Source: Aquariibacter albus (GTDB lineage: Bacteria; Pseudomonadota; Gammaproteobacteria; Burkholderiales; Burkholderiaceae_C). From it: a stretch of DNA of 64,000 bases. The number at the start of each line of letters is the position of its first letter. The stretch's first letter is position 1. The notes below the pieces were generated by a model, which was given only the letters and a program-made list of their open reading frames with translations, did not search any database and was not told where the DNA came from. Shown in pieces: positions 1-10,954 of this stretch. The DNA is taken from positions 930,001 through 994,000 of the forward strand of contig NZ_JACIVI010000001.1 in NCBI RefSeq assembly GCF_014145335.1, read 5' to 3'. The translations under genes and the position numbers were made by a program.

Positions 1-503
1 CCCGCTTCGTGGCGGCCGAGCACCCGGCCATGCACCCAGGACGGTCCGCACGTGTCGAGCTGGACGGCCAGGCCGTCGGCTGGATCGGCGAACTGCATCC
101 GCGCTGGCGCCAGGCCTACGAGCTGCCGGGAGCGCCCGTGCTGTTCGAGCTGGACGTCGAGGCCCTGCAGCGTCTGCCCCTGCCGCAGTTGCAGGCCCTG
201 CCCAAGCTGCTGCCCGTGCAGCGCGACCTGGCCTTGATCGCCCCGGATGCGCTGAGCCACGACGCTGTGATCGACGCCCTGCACGCCGGTCCGCACGGCG
301 GCCTCTTGCGCCGTGCCCGGCTGTTCGATGTCTACCGTCCGGCCACGCCCAGTGCCGAGATGGGCGCGGGCGAACGCAGCCTGGCCGTTCGGCTTGATCT
401 GCTTGACGAGGACAGCAGCCTGACCGACGAGCGCATCGACGCCACCCTGCAGGCCCTGGTGGCCCATCTGAGCGCGGCCCTGGCCGTGCGCCTGCGCGGC
501 TGA
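1..503 (+). CDS. pheT: Phenylalanyl-tRNA synthetase beta subunit, C-terminal part
   Basis: The reading frame is open from the window edge, so only the last ~165 codons are present. The visible part ends in the anticodon-binding FDX-ACB fold of PheT (FELDVEAL, then [18 protein letters not shown] and a closing helix). PheT pairs with PheS to charge tRNA-Phe in the cytoplasm. The stop lies 11 bases before ihfA, which fits the conserved pheS-pheT-ihfA operon of proteobacteria. A GTG at base 9 is internal, not the start. Confidence 0.93.
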   Translation, partial: RFVAAEHPAMHPGRSARVELDGQAVGWIGELHPRWRQAYELPGAPVLFELDVEALQRLPLPQLQALPKLLPVQRDLALIAPDALSHDAVIDALHAGPHGGLLRRARLFDVYRPATPSAEMGAGERSLAVRLDLLDEDSSLTDERIDATLQALVAHLSAALAVRLRG

Positions 504-514
504 GGATCCCGATC

Positions 515-970
515 ATGTCCATGCTTGCCCACGACGATCCGATCGACGACCGCGACCCCGAGTCCGGACCGGACACCCCCGCCGAACGCCGCACGGCCGA
601 GGCCTCGCTGCGCGGCGACGAAGGGGAGGGGGGGGGCGCCCTGCTCGCCAGCCTCGAAACCCCGACCTTGACCAAGGCCGAGCTCGCCGAATTGCTGTTC
701 GAGCGCCTGGGCCTGAACAAGCGCGAGTCGAAGGACATGGTCGAAGCCTTCTTCGAGCTGATCCATGGCCGCCTCGTTACCGGCCAGGATGTGAAGCTGT
801 CGGGCTTCGGCAACTTCCAGATCCGCCGCAAGGCGCCGCGGCCCGGCCGCAACCCGCGCACCGGCGAGACCATTCCGATCAAGGCCCGGGATGTGGTCAC
901 CTTTCACGCCAGCCCGAAGCTCAAGGCCCTGGTCCAGGGCGAGCCCGGGGCAGGGGATCAGTTCGAGTAA
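515..970 (+). CDS. ihfA: Integration host factor alpha subunit with long N-terminal extension
   Basis: IHF bends DNA as a heterodimer with IhfB. The core from about residue 51 ([16 protein letters not shown], then VKLSGFGNF and [14 protein letters not shown]) is a clear IhfA with the beta-arm that inserts in the minor groove. The usual protein has ~100 residues; this one has 151, because an acidic, low-complexity ~48-residue extension precedes the core. The extension contains a run of nine G (628-636). An AGGA sits 8 bases before the ATG at 515, supporting the long start; a TTG just before the core (TKAE) has no clear ribosome site. It is probably cotranscribed with pheT and the MerR gene. 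Confidence 0.93.
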   Translation: MSMLAHDDPIDDRDPESGPDTPAERRTAEASLRGDEGEGGGALLASLETPTLTKAELAELLFERLGLNKRESKDMVEAFFELIHGRLVTGQDVKLSGFGNFQIRRKAPRPGRNPRTGETIPIKARDVVTFHASPKLKALVQGEPGAGDQFE

Positions 971-1004
971 AGTCTGAGATTCCTTCGATTCGCCGTTGAT
1001 ATTC

Positions 1005-1409
1005 ATGGAAAAAGCGCTTCCGCCGATCCCTGCCAAGCGCTACTTCACCATCGGCGAGGTGAGCGAACTGTGCGCCGTCAAGCCCTATGTACTGCGCTAC
1101 TGGGAGCAGGAGTTCACCCAGCTGCGACCGATGAAGCGACGGGGCAACCGGCGCTACTACCAGCATCATGAGGTGCTGCTGATCCGCCGCATCCGGGAGT
1201 TGCTCTACGACCAGGGCTTCACCATCAGCGGAGCGCGCAACCGGCTGGCCGACCTGCGTGCGCAGCCGGAACCTGCCACCGGACCAGACGGTTTCGAAGA
1301 TGCGCCCGCGACGCTGCCCATCGAGGCGCTCCGCGCGCCGGCCAGCCCGGCCGACCGGCAGGTGCTCATCAGCGAGCTGTTGCTGATTCGCAGTCTCTTG
1401 ATGGTCTGA
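1005..1409 (+). CDS. MerR-family transcriptional regulator
   Basis: A short one-domain MerR-type regulator. Residues ~10-80 hold the winged HTH ([20 protein letters not shown], then [19 protein letters not shown]), followed by the start of a dimerisation helix and a variable C-terminus with no cysteine pair typical of metal sensors. The ATG at 1005 is preferred over the in-frame TTG at 996. It follows ihfA by 34 bases, the arrangement found widely in Burkholderiales, but the target genes of this regulator are not known. Confidence 0.88.
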   Translation: MEKALPPIPAKRYFTIGEVSELCAVKPYVLRYWEQEFTQLRPMKRRGNRRYYQHHEVLLIRRIRELLYDQGFTISGARNRLADLRAQPEPATGPDGFEDAPATLPIEALRAPASPADRQVLISELLLIRSLLMV

Positions 1410-1450
1410 GCAACAAAGCGATGAAGATGCGGTTATAGTAGAGGGCTCGT

Positions 1451-1527
1451 CGGGGTGTAGCGCAGCCTGGTAGCGCACTTGCATGGGGTGCAAGGGGTCG
1501 CGAGTTCGAATCCCGCCACCCCGACCA
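1451..1527 (+). tRNA. tRNA-Pro (anticodon GGG)
   Basis: The sequence folds as a full cloverleaf of 77 nt with encoded CCA. The acceptor CGGGGTG pairs with CACCCCG. The anticodon stem CTTGC/GCAAG encloses the loop ATGGGGT, giving anticodon GGG, which reads CCC. The T arm carries GTTCGAATC. It lies 42 bases after the merR-like gene. Confidence 0.96.
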
Positions 1528-1619
1528 CGAGACCAAGTCCCTGGAAGCTCCCCGGCTTCCAGGGCACCCGCCAAGCAGCCACAAGCTGACTTGCGCGCAA
1601 GCAACAGTTCGACTGTTTT

Positions 1620-1695
<76 letters not shown>

Positions 1696-1702
1696 AAACT
1701 TG

Positions 1703-1735
1703 AAGGCCCGCGTCGCAAGACGCGGGCCTTTTTAT
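1703..1735 (+). terminator. Rho-independent terminator of the tRNA transcript
   Basis: A perfect 12-bp stem (AAGGCCCGCGTC / GACGCGGGCCTT) closed by a GCAA tetraloop and followed by a T tract. It ends the transcript carrying tRNA-Pro and tRNA-Ala. Confidence 0.93.
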
Positions 1736-1740
1736 TGGCC

Positions 1741-1780
1741 GGTCCGGAAGGCCCTCGCTGAGGCAAGGGCCTTCCGGACC
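1741..1780. repeat. 15-bp perfect inverted repeat
   Basis: GGTCCGGAAGGCCCT at 1741-1755 is matched by its reverse complement at 1766-1780 with a 10-base loop. It sits just beyond the tRNA terminator and 22 bases past the stop of the convergent cold-shock gene. There is no T tract on either strand. It may act as a 3' stem for the cold-shock mRNA. Confidence 0.7.
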
Positions 1781-1802
1781 GTGTGCGGGGAGGCTGCTCG
1801 AC

Positions 1803-2057
1803 TCAGCCCGTCGCGCTGAGCGGCTGCGCGGCCGGAACCTGGGCCTGCGTTGACGCCTGGGCAAGAATCTTCTGCGCCAGGCTCCCCTTGGGCCCCTGCA
1901 CCAGCTCGTAGTCAACTCGAGCGCCTTGCTTCAGGGTGCGGAAGCCGTCCATCTGAATGGCGGAGAAGTGGGCGAAGACATCGTCGCCGCCATCGTCCGG
2001 CGCGATGAAGCCGAAGCCCTTCACGTCGTTGAACCACTTGACCGTACCGCTGGGCAT
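1803..2057 (-). CDS. Cold-shock domain protein
   Basis: An 84-residue CspA-type single-strand nucleic-acid-binding protein. The OB fold shows RNP1 (KGFGFI) and RNP2 (DVFAHFS) after the start GTVKWFND. The typical family length is ~67-70; here a ~15-residue Ala/Gln-rich tail follows the domain. GGAGG lies 5 bases before the ATG. It acts as an RNA chaperone. Whether it is cold-induced cannot be read from the sequence. Confidence 0.94.
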   Translation of the reverse strand: MPSGTVKWFNDVKGFGFIAPDDGGDDVFAHFSAIQMDGFRTLKQGARVDYELVQGPKGSLAQKILAQASTQAQVPAAQPLSATG

Positions 2058-2248
2058 GACTGCCTCCCTCCGAGCACCTGCGCTGCGGGGGATTCTGCGA
2101 ACACGCTCCTGCGGGTGTCAAGGAAGCGTCAAGCGCTTGTCGACTTCTTGTTCAGGTTGCAGCGCTGGTGAGCCTGCGACAGGCCATGCCCGCGTGGGCT
2201 CACGCCATCCGGCCCCGCAGTCCGGAAGGTCGGGAGGGCATCGATAGA

Positions 2249-2607
2249 ATGAAATCCATGTCGAGTCCATCCCGCCCCCAGGACCCAGCGCCTCCCGGAC
2301 CGCCCAGGGAGGACGATCAGGGCACGGTGCTTGCCGAGCGCAAGACGGCCAAAGTGGAACCACCCCGCATGTTTCAGGTGGTGTTGCTCAACGACGACTT
2401 CACGCCGATGGAATTTGTCGTCATGGTTTTGCAGGAGTTTTTCCAGCGTGACCTGGAGAGCGCCACGCAGATCATGCTGAAGATCCATCACGAAGGACGG
2501 GGCGTCTGCGGCGTCTACACAAAGGACGTCGCGGCCACGAAGGTAGAACTGGTGCTCACGGCCGCGCGTCGGTCCGGGCACCCCCTGCAATGCACCATGG
2601 AGGCCAC

Positions 2608-2611
<4 letters not shown>
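2249..2611 (+). CDS. clpS: ClpS adaptor of the ClpAP protease
   Basis: ClpS delivers N-degron substrates to ClpAP. The core ([20 protein letters not shown], then [11 protein letters not shown]) is a clear ClpS fold after a proline-rich N-terminus. I chose the ATG at 2249 because GGAGGG lies 10 bases upstream; the ATG at 2258 is an alternative. A TAGAAT at 2245 could be a -10 element overlapping the start region. The stop overlaps the clpA start by four bases (ATGA), indicating translational coupling. Confidence 0.93.
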
Positions 2612-4932
<2,321 letters not shown>

Positions 4933-4945
4933 GTTCCCGTCTGGC

Positions 4946-4977
4946 TGCGGGCCCGTCCCGGGAGGGGAGGGCCCGCA
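4946..4977. repeat. 9-bp hairpin after clpA
   Basis: TGCGGGCCC and GGGCCCGCA form a perfect 9-bp stem around a 14-base loop, 13 bases after the clpA stop. No T tract follows, so it is at best a weak terminator or an mRNA 3' stabiliser. Confidence 0.5.
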
Positions 4978-5062
4978 CGTCGCTCGATGCCAGGGCTCGC
5001 GGGTCCGGGAGAGGCCATCCGCGACTTCGTTGCGAACCGCCCGTCTGATCCTTTCGTGGCGC

Positions 5063-5842
5063 TCAAGCTGCGCGTGCCAGCACCAGCGCGTTCTCGTCCA
5101 CCCAGGCCTCGACGGCGTCGCCGGCTTCGATCGCCGCATGAGGCTCGGCAAAGCCGACCCAGTGCAAGCCGTCCGGCAGGGTCAGGCTCAACTCGTGGCG
5201 CACCCGCCGGTCCTCGGCCACCCGCAAGGCCCGACCCTGCAGCCGGTTGCCCGCCAATGCGCCCGCCCCCGGCCGGCTCACCCGCACCGCGGTGGCTTTG
5301 CACAGCAGCAGCAGGGCGGCGCCCGCCTGCAGTTCGAGTAATTCCACGCTTTCCCGCGTGACCTGGGCATGCAGTCGCTCGCCGCCCGGCAGGCGCAAGG
5401 CCACGCGGCCAAAGCCCACGCAGGCCTCGATCGCATCCACCGTGCAGGGCATCTGGTTGCGCATGCTGGTCCGCAGGGCAAGCGCGGCCAGGCCCGCCCG
5501 GCCCTTCCCATCGGCCGGATCGGTCGCGCCGGCGGCCAGGGCCGCCAGCACCTCGGCCCGGGCCTGGTCGAGGCGGCTAGCAGCCGCAAGCACCCGGCGG
5601 CCACTGGCGGTCAGCACCGCACCGCCGCCCCCCCCGCCCCCCACGGCCTTCTCGACCAGCGCGGTGCCCGCGAGGTTGGACAGGGTCTCCAAGGCCTGCC
5701 AGGCCGCCTTGTAGCTGACGCCCGCGCGCCGCGCCGCTTCCGAGATGGAGCCGGCCTCGCCGATGCGACGCAGGATGTCGATGCGCTTGTCGGTGCTGCT
5801 GGCCGAGAGGGCCTGGGCCAGGCCGGAAGAGGTCAGAGGCAT
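5063..5842 (-). CDS. modE: Molybdate-responsive regulator ModE
   Basis: ModE represses modABC when it binds molybdate. Residues ~15-85 are a winged HTH (SISEAARRAGVSYKAAWQAL), with a wing rich in glycine (eight consecutive Gly, encoded by C runs on the + strand at 5628-5642). Two Mop/TOBE domains follow (about 125-190, starting SMRNQMPCTV, and 195-257, starting AGNRLQGRAL). The start MPLTSS is chosen because the ORF upstream of it runs into the operator. It is divergent from modA, as in other mod regulons. Confidence 0.94.
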   Translation of the reverse strand: MPLTSSGLAQALSASSTDKRIDILRRIGEAGSISEAARRAGVSYKAAWQALETLSNLAGTALVEKAVGGGGGGGAVLTASGRRVLAAASRLDQARAEVLAALAAGATDPADGKGRAGLAALALRTSMRNQMPCTVDAIEACVGFGRVALRLPGGERLHAQVTRESVELLELQAGAALLLLCKATAVRVSRPGAGALAGNRLQGRALRVAEDRRVRHELSLTLPDGLHWVGFAEPHAAIEAGDAVEAWVDENALVLARAA

Positions 5843-5865
5843 GCACTCAGTTTGGCCTAGACTAG

Positions 5866-5888
5866 CGCTATTCACCAAAGGAATAGCG
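5866..5888. promoter_or_regulatory. Putative ModE operator
   Basis: CGCTATTC and GAATAGCG form a perfect 8-bp palindrome with a 7-base spacer. It resembles the CGNTAT...ATANCG form of ModE boxes. It lies between modE and modA and ends one base before the modA ATG, so bound ModE would cover the modA translation start. Confidence 0.75.
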
Positions 5889-5889
5889 A

Positions 5890-6645
5890 ATGAGATTCCG
5901 GACCATGGCAGTCCTCGGCCTGCTTGCTGTCTTGACCACCCGCCCGCAGGCCCGCGCGGATGAGGTCAAGGTGGCCGTCGCGGCCAACTTCGCGGCGCCC
6001 ATCCAGCGCATCGCCGCCGACTTCGAGCAGGCCACCGGCCACAAGCTGCTGATCAGCCTGGGCTCGACCGGCAAGTTCCACGCCCAAATCCGCAACGGAG
6101 CGCCCTTCGAGGTGCTGCTGGCCGCCGACCAGGAGACCCCGCGCAAGCTGGAAGCCGAAGGCCTGGCCGTGCCCGGCAGCCGCTTCACCTACGCGACCGG
6201 ACGCCTGGTGCTGTGGAGCCGGGATGCAGGCCGGGTCGATGCGGAAGGCCAGGTGCTGCGCACAGGCCACTTCGAACGGCTGGCGATCGCCGATCCGCGG
6301 CTCGCGCCCTATGGCGCGGCCGCCGCCGCCGTGATCGACAAGCTGGGCTTGAAGGATGCGCTGGCGGCCAGGCTGGTGCAGGGCGACAGCATCGGCCAGG
6401 CCCACCAGTTCGTTGCGAGCGGCCATGCCGAGCTGGGCTTCGTTGCCCTGGCCCAGGTTCAGCTCGACGGCAGGCTGACCGGCGGTTCCGCCTGGCGGGT
6501 GCCCGAGGCCCTGCATGCCCCGCTGCATCAGGATGCCGTCCTTCTGCGTCCGGGGGCCGATCGGCCCGCCGCCCGGGCCCTGCTCGATCACCTGCGCAGC
6601 GTGCGGCTCACGCCCTTGATCGAGTCCTATGGCTATGCCCGCTGA
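5890..6645 (+). CDS. modA: Molybdate-binding periplasmic protein ModA
   Basis: The periplasmic receptor of the molybdate ABC transporter, 251 residues. A signal peptide (1-23, cut after ARA) precedes a type II solute-binding fold with the ModA landmarks VAVAANFAAPI, SLGSTGKFHAQI and GAPFEVLLAAD. The start sits one base after the ModE palindrome, and no Shine-Dalgarno is visible, so the transcript may be leaderless or nearly so. An ATG at 5905 is an alternative. Confidence 0.95.
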   Translation: MRFRTMAVLGLLAVLTTRPQARADEVKVAVAANFAAPIQRIAADFEQATGHKLLISLGSTGKFHAQIRNGAPFEVLLAADQETPRKLEAEGLAVPGSRFTYATGRLVLWSRDAGRVDAEGQVLRTGHFERLAIADPRLAPYGAAAAAVIDKLGLKDALAARLVQGDSIGQAHQFVASGHAELGFVALAQVQLDGRLTGGSAWRVPEALHAPLHQDAVLLRPGADRPAARALLDHLRSVRLTPLIESYGYAR

Positions 6646-6666
6646 GCCGCGCGCCGGAGCTGCGGC

Positions 6667-7356
6667 ATGAGGGGGGTGGGGGGCGAGGACGTCGAGGCCA
6701 TCGTCCTGACCCTGAAACTGGCCGCACTGAGCAGCCTGATCCTGCTGCTGCTGGCCACCCCGCTGGCCTGGTGGCTGGCCCAGGGTCGCTCGCGCAGGCG
6801 AGCTGCCGTCTCGGCCCTGGTGACGCTGCCGCTGGTGCTGCCGCCGACGGTGCTGGGCTTCTACCTGCTGGTGCTGCTGGGGCCGGACGGACCGATCGGC
6901 CAGCTCACCCGCCAGATGGGCTGGGGCCTGCTCTCCTTCAGCTTCACGGGGCTGCTGATCGGCTCGGTCATCGCTTCGCTGCCCTTTGCGGTGCAGCCGA
7001 TCCAGCATGCCTTCGAGAGCCTGGGCCGGCGACCGATGGAGGTCGCGGCCACCCTTCGGGCACGGCCGCTCGATGCCTTCTTCAGCGTGGCCCTGCCCCA
7101 GGCCCGGGCCGGTCTGCTGACCGCGGCCATCCTGAGCTTTGCGCACACCGTGGGCGAATTCGGCATGGTGCTGATGGTCGGCGGCAACATCCCGGGCGAG
7201 ACCCGGGTCGTCTCGACCCAGATCTATGGCCACGTCGAAGCCTTGGAGCTGGGCCGGGCCCACACCCTGGCCGCCGGCATGGTGCTCTTGTCCTTCGTTG
7301 TGCTGCTGATGCTCGCGCGCATGCGCCGCGGGCCTGAAGCGCGGGTTGCCTTGTGA
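6667..7356 (+). CDS. modB: Molybdate ABC transporter permease ModB
   Basis: A 229-residue inner-membrane permease with about five hydrophobic segments. The cytoplasmic EAA loop ([20 protein letters not shown]) contacts ModC, and [14 protein letters not shown] near the C-terminus is typical of ModB. It follows modA by 21 bases and overlaps the modC start by four bases (GTGA). Confidence 0.95.
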   Translation: MRGVGGEDVEAIVLTLKLAALSSLILLLLATPLAWWLAQGRSRRRAAVSALVTLPLVLPPTVLGFYLLVLLGPDGPIGQLTRQMGWGLLSFSFTGLLIGSVIASLPFAVQPIQHAFESLGRRPMEVAATLRARPLDAFFSVALPQARAGLLTAAILSFAHTVGEFGMVLMVGGNIPGETRVVSTQIYGHVEALELGRAHTLAAGMVLLSFVVLLMLARMRRGPEARVAL

Positions 7357-8459
7357 AGGGCAGCGCATCCGAAGGCGGGACGCCGAGCTGCATCGTCGAG
7401 CTCGACTGGCCCCGCGGCGCCTTCCACCTGCAGGTCGACCTGCGCCTGCCAGCGACTGGCGTGACCGTGCTTTTCGGCGCGTCCGGCTCGGGCAAGACCA
7501 CGCTGCTGCGCTGCCTGGCCGGCCTGGAGCGTGCGCCCCGGGGCCGGGTCGACCTGGCCGGCCAGCTCTGGCAGGACGAGACGCGTCGCCACTTCCTGCC
7601 GACCTGGAAGCGGCCGGTCGGCATGGTCTTCCAGGAGGCCTCGCTGTTCGAGCACCTGAGCGTCGCCGCCAACCTGCGCTATGGCCTGCGGCGCGTGGGC
7701 AGCGCGCGGGCCGCCCGGACGCTGGCGGCGGCGATCGACATTCTCGGCATCGCGCACCTGATGGACCGCATGCCCGAGGCGCTCTCAGGCGGCGAGCGCC
7801 AGCGCACCGCCATCGCCCGCGCCCTGGCGACCGACCCGCAGTTGCTGCTCTTCGACGAACCGCTCGCCGCCCTGGACCCCGCGCGCAAGCAGGACGTGCT
7901 GCCCTGGCTGGAGCGCCTGCGCGCCGAGCTGCAGCTGCCGATGGTCTATGTGACCCACTCGCCCGAGGAACTCGCCCGCCTCGCCGACCAGGTGGTGGTG
8001 CTCGGACAGGGCAGGGTGCTTCGCCAGGGCCCGGTGGGCGAGGTGCTGGCCGCGCTCGACCTGCCCTTGCTGGGCGGCGACGAACAGGGCGTGGTGCTTG
8101 ATGCCGTGCTGGCCGAGCGGATGCCGCAATGGCATCTGGCCCGGGCCGACTTTGCCGGCGGCTGCCTCTGGCTGCGCGACACCGAGCGTCCGCTGGGCAG
8201 CCCGCTGCGCCTGCGGCTGCTGGCGCGCGACCTGAGCCTGGCCACCCAGGCACCGCAGGGCAGCAGCATCCAGAACCAGTTGCAGGGCCGCATCGAGGCG
8301 GTCGCTGCCGACCGGCACCCCGCGCAGCGCCTCGTGCGGCTGCGGGTCGGGCAGGCGCAGCTGCTCGCCCGCATCACCGCCCGCGCCTGGGACCAGCTCG
8401 GCCTGCACCTCGGCCAGACGGTGTGGGTCCAGGTCAAATCGGTCGCGCTGCTCGGCTGA
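7353..8459 (+). CDS. modC: Molybdate ABC transporter ATPase ModC
   Basis: The ATPase of ModABC, 368 residues. It has Walker [10 protein letters not shown] (~42), the ABC signature SGGERQR (~145), Walker B LLLFDEP (~165) and a switch His in VTHSPEE. A C-terminal Mop-like domain (~295-365, starting [10 protein letters not shown]) can bind oxyanion, as in other ModC. A GTG start at 7353 overlaps the modB stop. Confidence 0.95.
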   Translation: MKGSASEGGTPSCIVELDWPRGAFHLQVDLRLPATGVTVLFGASGSGKTTLLRCLAGLERAPRGRVDLAGQLWQDETRRHFLPTWKRPVGMVFQEASLFEHLSVAANLRYGLRRVGSARAARTLAAAIDILGIAHLMDRMPEALSGGERQRTAIARALATDPQLLLFDEPLAALDPARKQDVLPWLERLRAELQLPMVYVTHSPEELARLADQVVVLGQGRVLRQGPVGEVLAALDLPLLGGDEQGVVLDAVLAERMPQWHLARADFAGGCLWLRDTERPLGSPLRLRLLARDLSLATQAPQGSSIQNQLQGRIEAVAADRHPAQRLVRLRVGQAQLLARITARAWDQLGLHLGQTVWVQVKSVALLG

Positions 8460-8467
8460 AGAATGCG

Positions 8468-8689
8468 TCAGACGGCCACCGGGCAGGCGGCGCGTGCACG
8501 CCGCAGGGCGGCCCCAAGGCGTGGACTCATCGGCGCATCGGGATGCGCATCGAGATGGGCCCACAGCGCGCGCTGCATGCGCGGTGCCCAGAAGCGTTCG
8601 ATGGCACGGCCAGCGCGGGGGGCGCCGACTGCACTGCGAAAGGCGCGGGCAGCACGACGAGCGCCTGGGCGTCTGTACCCGCTTGTTAT
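8468..8689 (-). other. Open frame of unclear status in the modC-prpE gap
   Basis: The 375-base interval 8460-8834 has no recognised gene. On the minus strand a frame is open from 8689 to a TGA at 8468 and its translation is not obviously random (RFWAPRMQRALWAHLDAHPD, then SPRLGAALRRAR). Its only in-frame ATG is at 8578, giving 36 residues. It lies downstream of a Fur-like box. It may be a decayed or very small iron-related gene, or nothing. Confidence 0.25.
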
Positions 8690-8690
8690 T

Positions 8691-8709
8691 TAACATAATA
8701 ATCATTAGC
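8691..8709. promoter_or_regulatory. Fur-box-like AT-rich site
   Basis: An AT-rich island in GC-rich surroundings. The 19 bases starting TAACATAATAATCATTA match 14 of 19 positions of the Fur consensus GATAATGATAATCATTATC by eye. It would control the small minus-strand frame to its left. Confidence 0.35.
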
Positions 8710-8764
8710 GCGGTTTATCGATCAGGTCAGACGGGCTGGCCGCGGCGACGGACTGCGTCCGAAA

Positions 8765-8812
8765 CGAAAAGCCCGCGTTCCCGGCGGCCTGAAGCCACCG
8801 GGAACGCGGGTT
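8765..8812 (-). terminator. Rho-independent terminator of prpE
   Basis: Read on the minus strand, CCCGCGTTCCCGG and CCGGGAACGCGGG form a 13-bp stem, followed by CTTTTCGTTT. It starts 23 bases after the prpE stop. Confidence 0.88.
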
Positions 8813-8834
8813 GGCGTTCCGGTTCGGGTCGAAC

Positions 8835-10757
8835 TCAGCGCGGGGCCTGGACCAGCTGACGGATGGTCTCCAGCGAGCTCGGATCGTCGATGGTCGTCAG
8901 GTCGCCCGGATCGCGGCCTTCGCAGACGGCCTGGATCGCGCGGCGCAGCAGCTTGCCCGAGCGGGTCTTGGGCAGCAGATTGACGAAGCGGACACGGGCC
9001 GGACGGGCCACTGCACCCAGGTTGCCGTCGACGAGCTTCATGATCTCGGCCTCCAGCGCATTGCGGGCGGCTTCGTCATCCAGGCGACTGCTGTCCTTGG
9101 CGACGGCGAAGGCCATGGCCACCTGACCCTTGAGCTGGTCGGCCACGCCCACCACGGCCACCTCGGCGACGTTCGGGTGGCTGGCAATCGCCTCCTCGAT
9201 CTCGCGGGTGCCCAGGCGGTGGCCGGCGACGTTGATCACGTCGTCGGTGCGGCCGAGGATGAAGTGATAGCCGTCGGCGTCGCGGATGCCCCAGTCGAAG
9301 GTGGAATACACCTGCCGGCCCGGGATGCTCGACCAGTAGGTCTTCACGAAGCGTGCGTCGTCCTGCCAGATGGTCTGCATGCAGCCCGGCGGCAGCGGGT
9401 ACTCGACGCAGACCACGCCCTTCTGGTTGCCCCCCAGGAGTTCCTCGCCGGTGGCCTCGTCGAAGAGCTTGACGTTGTAGCCCGGCATGGGCACGCCGGG
9501 CGAGCCGAACTTGCTGGTCTGGGCATCGACGCCATTGGCCAGGCCGAGGATGGGCCAGCCGGTCTCGGTCTGCCAGTAGTTGTCGATGATGGGCTTGCCG
9601 AGCGCGGCGGAGATCCAGGTGGCAGTCGGCTCGTCGAGCGGTTCGCCGGCCAGGAAGAGCGCGCGCAGCGAGCTGAGGTCGTGCCGCTTGAGCGCTTCCG
9701 GATCGGCCTTCTTCAGGACCCGCACGGCGGTCGGCGCGCTGAACATCACGGTGACCTTGAAGCGTTCGACCAGCTGCCACCAGATGGCAGCGTCAGGACG
9801 GGTCGGCAGGCCTTCGTAGACCAGGGTGGCCATGCCGTGCAGCAGCGGGCCGTAGACGATGTAGCTGTGGCCGACCACCCAGCCGATGTCGCTGGTGGAG
9901 AAATAGACCTCGCCCGGCTTGCCGGCGTAGATCTGCTCCATCGACGCGGCCAGCGCGACGGCATAGCCACCGGTGTCGCGCTGCACGCCCTTGGGCTTGC
10001 CGGTCGTGCCGCTGGTGTAGAGGGTGTAGCTCGGGGCCGTGCTTTCCAGCCAGACCACCGGCACCTTGGCGTCCAGATGCTGTTCGCGCAGGGCGGCGTA
10101 GTCCAGGTCGCGGCCGGGCACGGTGTCCATCGGCGCGAGGCCGCGGTTGACCATCAGCACCGAGGCCGGCTTGTGCTGGGCCAGGCGGATGGCCTCGTCG
10201 AGCAGCGGCTTGTAGGGCACGACCTTGCCGCCGCGGCTGCCCGCGTCGGCGCTGACGACCAGCTTGGGCTGGGCGTCGTCGATGCGACTGGCCAGGCTGC
10301 CGCTGGCAAAGCCGCCGAAGACCACCGAGTGGATCGCGCCGATCCGCACGCAGGCCAGCATCGCGAAGATGGCCTCGGGAATCATCGGCATGTAGACCAG
10401 CACCCGATCGCCCTGCCCCACCCCCTGGGCCTGCAGGATCGCAGCCATGCGCTCGACCTCGCGCTGCAGCTCGGCGAAGCTGAGGATGCGTTCCTGGTTC
10501 GTCTCGGTCGAGACCCAGATCAGCGCCTGCGTCTGCGGGTTGTCACGCGCGTGGCGGTCGACCGCGTTGTGGCACAGGTTGGTGCGGCCCCCGACGAACC
10601 AGCGCGCAAAGGGCGGATTCGAGGTGTCGCAGACCTGGCTGAACGGCGTTTCCCACTCGATGCGGGCGGCCTGCTCGGCCCAGTAGGCATCGCGGTCCGT
10701 CACGGAACGTTGATGCAGCGCGGAATAGGCCGGCGAGAGGGGCGCGGCAAGGGTCAT
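8835..10757 (-). CDS. prpE: Propionyl-CoA synthetase (propionate-CoA ligase)
   Basis: PrpE activates propionate to propionyl-CoA via an acyl-adenylate. The 640-residue protein matches PrpE closely: SNPPFARWFVGGRTNLCHNA at the N-terminus, P-loop TSGTTGKPKG, YWQTETGWP, GIRDADGYHFILGRTDDVIN, and C-terminal Lys in KTRSGKLLRR, the acetylation-controlled catalytic lysine. The segment GDPGDLTTIDDP near the end is typical of PrpE rather than Acs. It sits downstream of acuI in the same direction, with its own promoter region holding a palindrome. Confidence 0.94.
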   Translation of the reverse strand: MTLAAPLSPAYSALHQRSVTDRDAYWAEQAARIEWETPFSQVCDTSNPPFARWFVGGRTNLCHNAVDRHARDNPQTQALIWVSTETNQERILSFAELQREVERMAAILQAQGVGQGDRVLVYMPMIPEAIFAMLACVRIGAIHSVVFGGFASGSLASRIDDAQPKLVVSADAGSRGGKVVPYKPLLDEAIRLAQHKPASVLMVNRGLAPMDTVPGRDLDYAALREQHLDAKVPVVWLESTAPSYTLYTSGTTGKPKGVQRDTGGYAVALAASMEQIYAGKPGEVYFSTSDIGWVVGHSYIVYGPLLHGMATLVYEGLPTRPDAAIWWQLVERFKVTVMFSAPTAVRVLKKADPEALKRHDLSSLRALFLAGEPLDEPTATWISAALGKPIIDNYWQTETGWPILGLANGVDAQTSKFGSPGVPMPGYNVKLFDEATGEELLGGNQKGVVCVEYPLPPGCMQTIWQDDARFVKTYWSSIPGRQVYSTFDWGIRDADGYHFILGRTDDVINVAGHRLGTREIEEAIASHPNVAEVAVVGVADQLKGQVAMAFAVAKDSSRLDDEAARNALEAEIMKLVDGNLGAVARPARVRFVNLLPKTRSGKLLRRAIQAVCEGRDPGDLTTIDDPSSLETIRQLVQAPR

Positions 10758-10816
10758 CGGAGGTCTCCTCGGTCGGTGGGTGCGGCGGCATCCGGGTCGC
10801 GTCAGCCTGCACCCTC

Positions 10817-10843
10817 AAAGTCTTGTGTCTTATAGAAGACTTT
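10817..10843. promoter_or_regulatory. Palindromic operator candidate upstream of prpE
   Basis: AAAGTCTT and AAGACTTT form a perfect 8-bp inverted repeat with an 11-base spacer. A second GTCTT half site (10827) lies inside the spacer, making a shorter GTCTT-ATAG-AAGAC palindrome. It is AT-rich in GC-rich DNA, 60 bases before the prpE ATG. The regulator is not identified. Confidence 0.6.
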
Positions 10844-10954
10844 ACACGGCCCGCATTGCAGGCGCTAGGGCTGACTGGCCGCTGACTTTCCGTCCCAGTC
10901 TGTCAGCCGGACGCTGCGCTTTCCCCCCGTGGGCACCCTGAGCTGTGCCCCGCG

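Noticed and set aside
8811-10835. 674-codon plus-strand frame over prpE
   Set aside because: Antisense shadow; composition is His/Gly/Ala-rich without domains, while the minus strand is a full PrpE.
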